Below, in pieces: positions 7,157-14,557 of a stretch of 14,624 nt of DNA (positions within the stretch are counted from its first letter, which is position 1; every line of letters starts with the position of its first letter). Made by a program: the position numbers and the translations under genes. The stretch is from an uncultured Opitutia bacterium (GTDB lineage: Bacteria > Verrucomicrobiota > Verrucomicrobiia > Opitutales > JABJCN01), in contig CAJWSN010000014.1 in the NCBI GenBank assembly GCA_913046175.1, forward strand, positions 1 to 14,624. The letters are read 5' to 3'. Under the pieces are notes generated by a model. That model was not told the DNA's origin. It ran no database searches and worked only from the letters and a program-made list of their open reading frames with translations.

Positions 7157-9580
7157 ATGGACGACAAGCAGGATTCCAAAGAAGAAAATAAGGACAAAGA
7201 AGATGAACCGGTGAATGAGGCAGCCTCCGTGGAGGTGGCCGAAACCGGAGAAACTCCCGACGGCAAAGGTGTCGAAGAGCAAGACACCGAGGTTAACGAA
7301 CCGGATGAGTTTGTCCCCTCCCCTTACATGGAAAACGGGGACGGCGATGACGACTCAATGCACGTTGCCCGGATGTACGGCAACTGGTTTCTGGATTATG
7401 CATCCTACGTCATCCTGGAACGCGCAGTCCCCCACATCAATGATGGGTTGAAGCCTGTCCAGCGCCGCATTCTGCATTCCATGCGGGAAATGGAGGACGG
7501 ACGTTACAACAAGGTGGCCAACATTATTGGCTCCACCATGAAATACCACCCGCACGGAGATGCCGCCATCGGGGACGCCATCGTGCAGATTGGCCAAAAG
7601 GAGGTGCTTATCGACACGCAGGGGGACTGGGGAAACGTACTCACCGGGGATTCCGCTGCAGCGCCAAGGTATATCGAGGCCCGCCTTACCCCCTTTGCGC
7701 TTGAGGTTGTCTTCAACCCCAAGACCACACAGTGGAGCATCTCTTACGATGGACGAAACCAGGAACCGGTCACTCAACCGGTCAAGTTTCCTCTGTTGCT
7801 TGCCCAAGGAGCCGAGGGAATTGCCGTTGGGCTTTCCACCAAGATTCTTCCACATAATTTCAACGAACTCCTCGAGGCATGCATCTGCGCGCTGCGTCGA
7901 GAGGAATTCACGCTCCTACCCGACTTTCCCACCGCCGGATTGATGGATGCAACCGACTACAATGATGGCCATCGGGGGGGAAAGGTACGTGTTCGTGCAC
8001 GCATTGAAAGGGTAAAGAAGCATCTTCTAAAGGTTACTGAAATCCCCTTCTCCACCACCACCACTTCACTGATAGACTCCATCCTGGCCGCCAATGACAA
8101 AGGCAAGATAAAGATCCAGCGGGTCGATGACAACACCGCTGAACATGTCGAGATCCTGATTCGCCTGCCGGCCGCCATCGATGCGGAGGATGCAATTCCC
8201 GCCCTCTACAAGTTCACCAATTGTGAAGTGAGCATCTCGCCCAACGCCTGTGTGATCGTCGATGAGCAACCCCAGTTCCTCAGTGTCGGCGAACTCATCC
8301 GCCTCTCCGCCCTTCAAACCAAGGGCCTCCTGAGGGAAGAACTGGAGATCCGCCAGGGGGAACTGGAGGAAAAGTGGCACTTTGCCTCCCTTGAGAAAAT
8401 CTTCATCGAGCAACGAATCTATCGCCGCATCGAAAAGGAGGAGACCTGGGAAGGCGTGATCAAGACAGTCGACGTGGGACTCAAGCCACACAAGGCCCTC
8501 TTTCATCGTGAAATCACTGAGGATGACATCCTTCGCCTGCTCGAGATTCGCATCAAACGCATCTCCAAGTACAATGTCTTCAAGGCAGATGAGATCATCA
8601 AGGGATACGAGAAAGAGATTGCAGAGGTGAAACGCAACCTAAAGCAACTCACCAAGTATACCATACGATACTACAAGGAACTCCTGAAGAAGTATGGCAA
8701 GAAACACGAGCGAAAGACGGAGATCGCCACCTTCGACCGCATCGTCGCATCCCAGGTGGCCACTGCCAATGAGACCTTGTATATCAACCGAAAGGACGGC
8801 TTTGCCGGATGGTCACTCAAACGTGATGTCCCAATGGAAAAATGTTCACGCCTGGATGACGTGATTGTGTTCAGCAAGAATGGCACCGTGAAGGTTACCC
8901 GAATCCAGGAAAAATTCTTCATCGGCAAAAACCCCGTCCACACAGCCATCTTCCGCAAGGATGAACCCAAGACCTATGCCATGATTTACCGGGATGGGAA
9001 AACCGGAAAAACCTTTGCAAAACGTTTCCAGATTGGCGGCGTAACCCGGGACAAGGATTACGAGCTCATCAAGCACCCACGTGGAAGTCGAATATGGTTT
9101 TTTGCCGCCTATGATGACGACACAAAAACCGAGAAGCTCCTCGTCCACCTTTCCCCAGAAGCACGAGCACGAAACAAGGTTCTTGAGGTTGAGTTTGCTG
9201 AAATGCCGGTGAAGAACCGTGGCGCCATAGGTATTACCGTAACGAAGTACAAGGTTGATCGCGTGACCAGGGCTCCTCGCAAAGAAAAGGATCAGAAGCC
9301 ACCACCTGAGGCAACGAAATCCAAGGCCGACCAAAAAGGCAAAGAACCAAAAAAAAAACCTGAGTCCAAAAAGAAAAAAGCCCGGTCCCAGCCAAAAAAG
9401 CAAAAGAAACCCAAGGTAGCCGGAACAAAACCGGCAAAGCAGGATAAAGGAAGTGCCCCAAAACCCCGGGTAAAAAAAGGCACACGCTCCAGCCCTCCGG
9501 CCCAGGACAAAAGACCCAGGGAAGGCAAAAAATCCACATCGGATTTTCTTCAGGGCCTCCTGGACTTTGATAAACCCTGA
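7157..9580 (+). CDS. parC: Type IIA topoisomerase subunit A, ParC, with long Lys/Pro-rich basic tail
   Basis: The DNA-cleaving partner of the preceding ParE, 807 residues. Residues 1-66 are acidic and low-complexity. The conserved core begins near 69 with MYGNWFLDYASYVI. The segment HPHGDAAIGDAI (131-142) has Ala136 at the quinolone-site serine position and Asp140 at the acidic one. The catalytic residues are Arg171-Tyr172 in RYIEARL. The cleavage core and coiled-coil extend to about 520; a short C-terminal beta domain runs from about 525 to 697. No QRRGGKG-like GyrA box was found, supporting a relaxing/decatenating topoisomerase IV. From about 703 the protein becomes very rich in Lys, Pro and Ser and ends with a short hydrophobic DFLQGLLDF (796-804). 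The basic part resembles histone-H1-like tails and probably binds DNA or RNA nonspecifically; the terminal hydrophobic patch may be a docking peptide. Both are inferences. A run of ten A (9349-9358) lies in the tail. The start lies 16 bp after parE; GAGG sits almost against the ATG. Confidence 0.92.
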   Translation: MDDKQDSKEENKDKEDEPVNEAASVEVAETGETPDGKGVEEQDTEVNEPDEFVPSPYMENGDGDDDSMHVARMYGNWFLDYASYVILERAVPHINDGLKPVQRRILHSMREMEDGRYNKVANIIGSTMKYHPHGDAAIGDAIVQIGQKEVLIDTQGDWGNVLTGDSAAAPRYIEARLTPFALEVVFNPKTTQWSISYDGRNQEPVTQPVKFPLLLAQGAEGIAVGLSTKILPHNFNELLEACICALRREEFTLLPDFPTAGLMDATDYNDGHRGGKVRVRARIERVKKHLLKVTEIPFSTTTTSLIDSILAANDKGKIKIQRVDDNTAEHVEILIRLPAAIDAEDAIPALYKFTNCEVSISPNACVIVDEQPQFLSVGELIRLSALQTKGLLREELEIRQGELEEKWHFASLEKIFIEQRIYRRIEKEETWEGVIKTVDVGLKPHKALFHREITEDDILRLLEIRIKRISKYNVFKADEIIKGYEKEIAEVKRNLKQLTKYTIRYYKELLKKYGKKHERKTEIATFDRIVASQVATANETLYINRKDGFAGWSLKRDVPMEKCSRLDDVIVFSKNGTVKVTRIQEKFFIGKNPVHTAIFRKDEPKTYAMIYRDGKTGKTFAKRFQIGGVTRDKDYELIKHPRGSRIWFFAAYDDDTKTEKLLVHLSPEARARNKVLEVEFAEMPVKNRGAIGITVTKYKVDRVTRAPRKEKDQKPPPEATKSKADQKGKEPKKKPESKKKKARSQPKKQKKPKVAGTKPAKQDKGSAPKPRVKKGTRSSPPAQDKRPREGKKSTSDFLQGLLDFDKP
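9349..9358 (+). repeat. A10 homopolymer inside the parC basic tail
   Basis: Ten consecutive A encode Lys732-734 after Pro731. Gain of one A brings a TGA at 9361-9363 into frame. Loss of one A gives about 20 altered residues and a TAG at 9417-9419. Either change removes most of the basic tail and the terminal hydrophobic patch while leaving the enzyme core intact. The sequence shows the tract and the stops; whether polymerase or replication slips here is unknown. Confidence 0.8.
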
Positions 9581-9818
9581 TCCATTCGCCCCTTGCCTAA
9601 GGTGACGAGGGGGAAAAGACCTGCCGGAAATATACACCGGTGACCCTTTAAAGAAGTCCATGGAGGTGTTAATCCTGCCAAAATCAGCCTGAAAACGGAT
9701 GCATAAGGAAGGTAAATGAAAATCGCGAAGGAGGGGGTTCTTTGATTTTGAGTGAAACAAAAATGAATTGATAAACAGGGTTTTCGGTTACAAGACCGGG
9801 AGAGAAAACGAAGCCGCC
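9581..9818 (+). other. Intergenic region between parC and hupE-like gene
   Basis: These 238 bp hold no recognisable gene. A short inverted repeat CCCCT/AGGGG spans about 9590-9613 after the parC stop, but its arms are five bases, the loop is long and no T-run follows, so it is a poor terminator candidate. The second half is A-rich and may hold the promoter of the next gene; no clear -35/-10 pair was identified. A TTG-started extension of the next gene would occupy 9768-9818. Confidence 0.4.
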
Positions 9819-10988
9819 ATGCTCAAACTGCCAGCCACACTTTTTCCAATTATGGCAATTGTTGCATGGAGTCACCCAATCCCTGACATTCCTGTCATTG
9901 GGAACTTCTTTCGGGATGGAACAGTGACCATTGAAGTCGAAATCGATCCTCGTTGCTTTGAAAATGATCCAGAAAAGGTGCCTTACATGGTCAAGTCATC
10001 CCTGGAAAAAATCGATCCAGACAAGCGTCAAATTCTTATTCAGCAGGCCGGCAAACTCGCAGTGGATTCTTTTCGTTGCCGTTTTGTGCCCCGGGATTGG
10101 TTCGATCCAGAGTTTTCATTCACTTTCGGTAAAATGGGAGGCGGGAAGCTGGAACAACCGGAGGATAAGGTGGTTCTGCAGGGCCATTGGCAGACAAAAA
10201 TCCTGCCGGATATGACCGGATACCAGGTGCACGCGGATCCTGACACTGGGCTGGCGATTGTTTTCACGAACCGGATTGATGGTGTGGCACAAAAGGAAGT
10301 GCACGTCCTTTTCCCGGATGAGGAAAGTTTCATTCTGGAGCTAAAAAGGGCAAAGGTCGAAGGAGCCTCTGCAACCAACGGAAAAAGCGAGGCGTCAACT
10401 CGTGGCGACGGCAAGGGCAAGGGGGGGTACTGGATCACCTTCAGTTCTTTCCTGCGCCAGGGATTTGTCCATGTAATCCCGAAAGGAGTTGATCATATCC
10501 TTTTTGTGCTTGGTCTTTTCCTGCTCTCCCGCAAATGGAAACCCCTGCTCCTGCAGGTCTCTGCTTTCACGGTGGCCCACACCATAACCCTCGGGCTCGC
10601 CACCCTTGGTCTTCTCTCGGCCAAGACCCAAATCGTTGAGGTCATTATCGCGCTCAGTATCACCGCGATTGCCCTACAAAATATCTTTCAGCCCAAATAC
10701 AATCACAGTCGACTTTATATAATCTTCATCCTGGGGCTGGTCCATGGACTGGGTTTTGCAGGTGCGCTTTCGGAACTGGGGCTGCAACCAACTGCTCTTG
10801 CGACAGGTCTGGTTGGCTTCAACATCGGGGTTGAATTCGGCCAAATTGCCATCCTTATACCCGCTTATTACAGCACAAAGGCCATACGAGACCCGGAACA
10901 GTACCGAAAATGGATTGTTGTACCCGCCTCCCTGATAATCGCAACGGTTGGGCTTTATTGGGTTTTCGAACGCCTCGGTGGCTTCTGA
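9819..10988 (+). CDS. HupE/UreJ-like membrane protein with N-terminal periplasmic domain
   Basis: From the ATG at 9819 the product has 389 residues. Residues 1-18 look like a signal peptide (hydrophobic, then AWS before HPIPDIPV). Residues 19-205 form a soluble, presumably periplasmic domain ending in a Gly/Lys-rich linker. From about 212 on there are about six hydrophobic segments with the HupE/UreJ pattern: VHVIPKGVDHILFVLGLFLL (217-236), FTVAHTITL (250-258), LVHGLGFAGAL (307-317) and FNIGVEFGQ (334-342). His218, Asp225, His226, His254, His309 and Glu339 are candidate metal ligands. Classical HupE/UreJ proteins are about 200 residues and are linked to nickel or cobalt uptake; the extended form with a large N-terminal domain has no firm function. 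An in-frame TTG at 9768 would add 17 residues and bury the signal peptide, so I prefer the ATG, though neither has a strong SD. No hydrogenase or urease gene is nearby. It converges on the next gene with a 12-bp gap. Confidence 0.78.
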   Translation: MLKLPATLFPIMAIVAWSHPIPDIPVIGNFFRDGTVTIEVEIDPRCFENDPEKVPYMVKSSLEKIDPDKRQILIQQAGKLAVDSFRCRFVPRDWFDPEFSFTFGKMGGGKLEQPEDKVVLQGHWQTKILPDMTGYQVHADPDTGLAIVFTNRIDGVAQKEVHVLFPDEESFILELKRAKVEGASATNGKSEASTRGDGKGKGGYWITFSSFLRQGFVHVIPKGVDHILFVLGLFLLSRKWKPLLLQVSAFTVAHTITLGLATLGLLSAKTQIVEVIIALSITAIALQNIFQPKYNHSRLYIIFILGLVHGLGFAGALSELGLQPTALATGLVGFNIGVEFGQIAILIPAYYSTKAIRDPEQYRKWIVVPASLIIATVGLYWVFERLGGF

Positions 10989-11000
10989 GCCTCAGAGCGT

Positions 11001-11684
11001 TTACCCATGCGGACGCTCCATCACCCGAAAATCCTGTCTTCCCACAGCCATCATCCCCTCTCGCAGGAGACCGCCAAAAGCAAGCCCGGGAAACACCACC
11101 GAACGTCGTGCAAGCAAAGTGCCTGGCTGTAAGCTCACATTGCAACCCACCTCCGCCTCATCCCCAAGTATTGCGCCCAGTTTCCTAAGCCCTGTCCGGA
11201 CAAGTCCTTCGGGGGTCTTCACGGAAATCTCATCCTGATCAAAACGAAGGTTTGATAGAATGGCTCCTGCCCCCAAATGAGCGTGATTCCCCAAGATTGA
11301 GTCACCTACATAATTAAAATGGGGCGTCTGGACACCATCCAACAACAGGCAGTTCTTGAACTCACAGGAATTCCCAAGGACACAGCCATGACCTGTAATC
11401 ACATTTCCACGAATAAATACTCCGGGCCGTAGATCACAGTCCGGCCCGATGTAAGCGGGGCCACTTATGGAACCGTATGCCGGCAGCTTGACATTCTCGC
11501 CGAAAAAGACCTGTCCCCGCACCTCCAGTCCAGGCGGGAATTCAGAATTCGCAAGCACTGGAAAATCAAAAGCAGCCAAAGCCCTGCCAATCTTGGGCAA
11601 CCATTGCCAAGGGGCTTCATTCAGATCAAAAACATCCCGAAAAGGGAAATCCTGGCGGGCATCAAAAATGTCTCCAGCCTTCAT
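11001..11684 (-). CDS. Left-handed beta-helix (hexapeptide repeat) acyltransferase/nucleotidyltransferase-like protein
   Basis: A 227-residue protein dominated by imperfect hexapeptide repeats from about 55 to 200, for example GPAYIGPDCDLRPGVFIRG (75-93). They form the left-handed beta-helix of trimeric acyltransferases. FNYVGDSILGNHAHLGAGAI (123-142) and VRTGLRKLGAILGDEAEVG (162-180) closely resemble the acetyltransferase half of GlmU and relatives of UDP-N-acetylglucosamine diphosphorylases. The N-terminal 50 residues carry no uridylyltransferase domain, so it is not a complete GlmU. A sugar-nucleotide-linked acyl transfer in cell-envelope synthesis is plausible but inferred; some family members are noncatalytic. 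The start is ATG at 11684 without a visible SD. It lies 15 bp downstream of the tRNA-Gly gene on the same strand and may be cotranscribed with it. Confidence 0.72.
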   Translation of the reverse strand: MKAGDIFDARQDFPFRDVFDLNEAPWQWLPKIGRALAAFDFPVLANSEFPPGLEVRGQVFFGENVKLPAYGSISGPAYIGPDCDLRPGVFIRGNVITGHGCVLGNSCEFKNCLLLDGVQTPHFNYVGDSILGNHAHLGAGAILSNLRFDQDEISVKTPEGLVRTGLRKLGAILGDEAEVGCNVSLQPGTLLARRSVVFPGLAFGGLLREGMMAVGRQDFRVMERPHG

Positions 11685-11699
11685 GTCTGGGCAAAAAAA

Positions 11700-11775
<76 letters not shown>

Positions 11776-11836
11776 CCACTGGACTAAATAGGGATGGGGA
11801 TTCTTCCCTAATCAATTCCATTGTCAAATGTTTCTG

Positions 11837-12739
11837 TCAATTTGCTCCCAGTTTCTTTAGCTCGGCCTTGCGAAAATCATCAGGGACCGGGGCAAGACCA
11901 CCCTGAAAAATGGCCTGTGCCACTTCAGATGAATATATCACCCGTACCAGGGGAAGCAACTCCTTGATCCTCGACCGGGGAAAAAGGAGGGAAAAAGGCA
12001 TCTGCAATGGATAATCCCCAAAGTAAAGGTTCTCGGGTGTTGCACCGAAGGATTGACCATCTCCGAACACAATCGGCAATGCCTTGCCAAATTCCTCGGC
12101 ACGGAGGGAAGATAAAACAGCAATCGCACCAGGATCATTGGGAAAAGCCTTTATCAGTTCCTGTTCATCGGGAAAGACCTTAACCGCTGAATGGAATCGA
12201 TTGCCAGGAAGCACATGAAGCTCAAAAACCTCCGGGGAAAAAGTGGTGAATCGCCGGGGAACCATGGGTGTAATCGCTTGTGCCCCCCAGCGGGCATCCA
12301 GTCCCAACTGCCCCCAGGTTTCCATTCTCAAGTTGGCACGGCTGCCAAAAATAGACTTCAACTGGGAAAGGGAGACCTCAGACATAGGATTATCCTTGGC
12401 AACGATCACCCGGCTCATGCGGTATGCAAGCGGAAGAATCTGCATTTCCGGCAACTTGGGTAGCGAACTCCTTGATGTACTTGAAACAATGGCAAGATCC
12501 ACCTTGCCGCTCCTTAATTTCTGGATCGCCTTGTAGGAACCAATCCATTCCGCCTGAAGGTCAAGGGATTTACCTGAAACCAGGATGGATTCGGCAATGG
12601 GACCGACAAACAAATCCGTACCGGCAATCCTTGTCGGGGGATTGTCACCGGCAGCCAGACCTTCAACAGAAAAGATCAAGGTTCCCAGGATTGTAACCAA
12701 GTTGAAAAGAATTCGGGTCTGCAAAAAATTTGGTTTCAT
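11837..12739 (-). CDS. PstS-like periplasmic solute-binding protein
   Basis: A 300-residue exported protein. Residues 1-30 form a signal peptide (basic start, hydrophobic core, ending GLAA before GDN); no lipobox cysteine is seen. The mature part opens with IAGTDLFVGPIAESIL (38-53), the form of the phosphate-binding-protein-like family. WIGSYKAIQKLRSGKVDLAI (65-84) and the later ENLYFGDYPL (236-245), with a hinge-like pattern, also fit that family. It is therefore likely to bind phosphate or another small oxyanion, but the ligand cannot be read from sequence. No transporter permease or ATPase genes follow, which suggests sensing, or uptake with a distant transporter. Its ATG overlaps the stop of the upstream regulator gene in an ATGA, indicating translational coupling. 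The next gene downstream is tRNA-Gly after a 61-bp gap with no recognisable feature. Confidence 0.77.
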   Translation of the reverse strand: MKPNFLQTRILFNLVTILGTLIFSVEGLAAGDNPPTRIAGTDLFVGPIAESILVSGKSLDLQAEWIGSYKAIQKLRSGKVDLAIVSSTSRSSLPKLPEMQILPLAYRMSRVIVAKDNPMSEVSLSQLKSIFGSRANLRMETWGQLGLDARWGAQAITPMVPRRFTTFSPEVFELHVLPGNRFHSAVKVFPDEQELIKAFPNDPGAIAVLSSLRAEEFGKALPIVFGDGQSFGATPENLYFGDYPLQMPFSLLFPRSRIKELLPLVRVIYSSEVAQAIFQGGLAPVPDDFRKAELKKLGAN

Positions 12740-14121
12740 GATTCCACGTCCAGTTCAGGCCACCTAAGGATTTTTCGGTGCAAAGTTCGGCGACTGATCC
12801 CCATTAACTGTGCGGCCTTGGTTCGATTGCCCCTGGATTGAACCAAGGCATTACGGAGAAGGCGTTTTTCATTCTCCTCCTTGGAAAGACTGCCACTTGG
12901 CGGTGAATACATCGGGGAATCAGCGCCTGGGCCCGTTACGTCTGACTCACTCGGGTTGAGAAAACGCGGGTCCAAGTCATACTCATTGACTGAGCCTCCC
13001 TGCTTCAACACGACCAGATTCTCGCAAAAGTTCCGCAATTCTCGGATATTCCCAGGCCAAGGGTAGGCTTGGAGCACAGTCATGGCCTTGGGGGTGAGGC
13101 TCACATTTGGGAATCCGTTTTCCTCGGCAAACTGGGTCAGGAAATTTTCCAAAAGCAATGGAATGTCATCTACCCGCTCACGCAATGAGGGAAGTTGAAT
13201 CTTCACCACATCAAGCCGGTAGTAAAGATCCTCACGGAAGTCCCCTTTTTTAACCATTGAGTTCAGGTCACAATTGGTTGCGCAGATCAACCGGACATCC
13301 ACTTGTATGGGCTGGATGCTTCCAAGGCGCTCGAGAGTCTTCGTTTCCATGAAACGCAACAGCTTGACCTGGGTGGAAGCGTCAATCTCACCAATTTCAT
13401 CAAGAAAAAGCGTGCCCTCATGAGCCGCCTCAAAACGGCCGATTCGCTTTTCAGCCGCACCGGTGAAAGCGCCCTTCTCATGGCCAAAAAGCTCGCTTTC
13501 CAGCAGGTTTGCAGGCAGTGCCGCACAATGAACCGGCACGAATGCGTTTCGTGCACGCGGACTGTTTTGGTGCAAGGCTTGGGCGATCAATTCCTTGCCG
13601 GTGCCTGTCTCTCCTTCAAGAAGCACGGTTGTTGAGGCAGGTGCAACCAGTCTAACACGCTCAAGAACGGCAGCCAAACTGCCAGACTCTCCAATAATCC
13701 CCTCAAAACTATACTTTTTGTCGAGTCGCTCGTGTAATTCCGTATTTTCCTGCTTGGTTTGTCGCGACTCCAAGGCACGTGTGATCAGGATTTCCAGTTT
13801 CTCGAGGTTAACCGGCTTCGTAAGAAAATCATAGGCTCCACGCTTCATGGCTTCCACGGCAACGTCAACCGTGCCATAGGCTGTCATCATGATGCAGATC
13901 GGTTTGTCAGGCAGACTGATTGCACGATCAATCACGCTCATCCCGGATTTACCGGCCATTTTCAAGTCCGTAACGACTACATCGAACTTCTCCGCCGCCA
14001 ATAGATTGAAAGCCTCGTCCGGGTTTTCTGCGAGATAGACATCATATTGATCCTCAAGAGCCAATTCCAGCCCCTCACGTGTGTGCTTCTCGTCATCAAC
14101 GATAAGGATGGTGGCGGGCAT
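12736..14121 (-). CDS. Sigma-54-dependent response regulator, NtrC/AtoC type
   Basis: A 461-residue cytoplasmic transcription activator with complete three-domain architecture. The receiver domain (about 4-118) has Asp9, Asp10, phosphoacceptor Asp52 and Lys102. The AAA+ domain (about 140-370) has Walker A GETGTGKE (170-177), GAFTGA (217-222), which contacts sigma-54, Walker B LFLDE (238-242), sensor ATN (281-283) and the FREDLYYRL segment (295-303). The C-terminal Fis-type helix-turn-helix (about 418-452) includes GNRTKAAQLMGISRRTLHRK. All catalytic motifs look intact, so it should hydrolyse ATP to open sigma-54 promoters after phosphorylation by the neighbouring kinase. The start is ATG at 14121 in an AT-rich context without SD, 30 bp after the kinase stop. 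Its own stop overlaps the start of the solute-binding protein. The target genes are unknown; no clear -24/-12 promoter was found in the window. Confidence 0.94.
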   Translation of the reverse strand: MPATILIVDDEKHTREGLELALEDQYDVYLAENPDEAFNLLAAEKFDVVVTDLKMAGKSGMSVIDRAISLPDKPICIMMTAYGTVDVAVEAMKRGAYDFLTKPVNLEKLEILITRALESRQTKQENTELHERLDKKYSFEGIIGESGSLAAVLERVRLVAPASTTVLLEGETGTGKELIAQALHQNSPRARNAFVPVHCAALPANLLESELFGHEKGAFTGAAEKRIGRFEAAHEGTLFLDEIGEIDASTQVKLLRFMETKTLERLGSIQPIQVDVRLICATNCDLNSMVKKGDFREDLYYRLDVVKIQLPSLRERVDDIPLLLENFLTQFAEENGFPNVSLTPKAMTVLQAYPWPGNIRELRNFCENLVVLKQGGSVNEYDLDPRFLNPSESDVTGPGADSPMYSPPSGSLSKEENEKRLLRNALVQSRGNRTKAAQLMGISRRTLHRKILRWPELDVES

Positions 14122-14151
14122 TTTATCTAAAAATTAAAGGCTTTGGAATGG

Positions 14152-14547
14152 CTAACGGGCGCGGCGCTCGTTTTCAAGAAGTCTTGTGCGACGATATTTT
14201 CGTGGAAACTGCAGGGTCACGACCGTTCCAACGCCTGCCTGGCTGTCAACACCGATCCGCCCTCCATGTTCACGCATGATGCGCTGGACAATCATCATGC
14301 CCAGCCCGTGACCCTTTTCCTTGGTGGAATAATAGGGAAGGAAAACCTTGGAGATGTCCTCCTCAGCGATACCCATTCCGGTGTCAGCAAGCTGAACGTA
14401 GATAAAGTCATCATCCCCGCGGGTCACGATTCGGATGTGGTCCCCTTTTTGCATGGCCTCCAGGGCATTTTTCAGGATATTGAAAAAGACCTGCTTTATC
14501 TGGTCCGCATCCCCTTGGATGACCGGGTTCTTCTCTTGAATTTCAAT
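14152..14547 (-). CDS. Histidine kinase, ATPase (HATPase_c) domain only; 5' part missing or disrupted
   Basis: The open frame encodes 131 residues that match the catalytic half of an NtrB-like sensor kinase. It has the N box GDADQIKQVFFNILKNALEA, G1 box LADTGMGIAEEDI, F-box region FLPYYSTKEKG and G2 box GHGLGMMIVQRIMREHGG, ending about 20 residues after VVTLQF. Similarity is convincing back to about IEIQEKNPVIQGD, which begins exactly after an in-frame TAG at 14548-14550. Upstream of that stop none of the three frames looks like a kinase dimerisation region. The first in-frame ATG (14454) would cut into the N box, so a normal start for this piece is absent. The gene is therefore either broken (pseudogene) or the last ~80 bp of the window are misassembled. 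Had it been whole, it would be the kinase for the response regulator encoded 30 bp downstream. Confidence 0.75.
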   Translation of the reverse strand: MEIQEKNPVIQGDADQIKQVFFNILKNALEAMQKGDHIRIVTRGDDDFIYVQLADTGMGIAEEDISKVFLPYYSTKEKGHGLGMMIVQRIMREHGGRIGVDSQAGVGTVVTLQFPRKYRRTRLLENERRAR

Positions 14548-14557
14548 CTATTTCAAT
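14540..14557. repeat. Short direct repeat ATTTCAAT at the kinase break
   Basis: ATTTCAAT occurs at 14540-14547 and again at 14550-14557, ten bases apart. The in-frame stop (CTA on the + strand) lies at 14548-14550, bridging the two copies. The repeat may mark a small duplication or an assembly joint. Removing one unit restores an open frame, but the sequence upstream still does not resemble a kinase. Confidence 0.5.

Noticed and set aside
7137..7157. Direct repeat CTGAGGCA at the parE stop and parC start
   Set aside because: Eight bases in two copies can arise by chance. The second copy places GAGG too close to the ATG to act as a normal SD.
7974..7980. G7 run in parC as a phase-variation tract (a similar G7 occurs at 10421-10427 in the hupE-like gene)
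   Set aside because: Seven G is short for slippage, and both runs encode ordinary Gly codons in otherwise intact frames.
8846..9760. Open frame antisense to the end of parC (304 codons), rich in Phe and Gly
   Set aside because: It is the mirror of the Lys-rich parC tail (AAA/AAG read as TTT/CTT); there is no independent evidence of coding.
9768..9818. TTG-started N-terminal extension of the hupE-like gene
   Set aside because: It would place 17 polar residues before a good signal peptide that begins at the ATG at 9819.
10984..10996. Inverted repeat TCTGAG-C-CTCAGA in the gap between the convergent hupE-like and acyltransferase genes, as a two-way terminator
   Set aside because: The one-base centre means only about four pairs can form, and no T-run follows on either strand.
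12334..12348. TTGGCACGGCTGCC as a sigma-54 -24/-12 promoter
   Set aside because: The spacing between TGGCAC and TGC is too short for the consensus, and it lies inside the solute-binding-protein gene in antisense.
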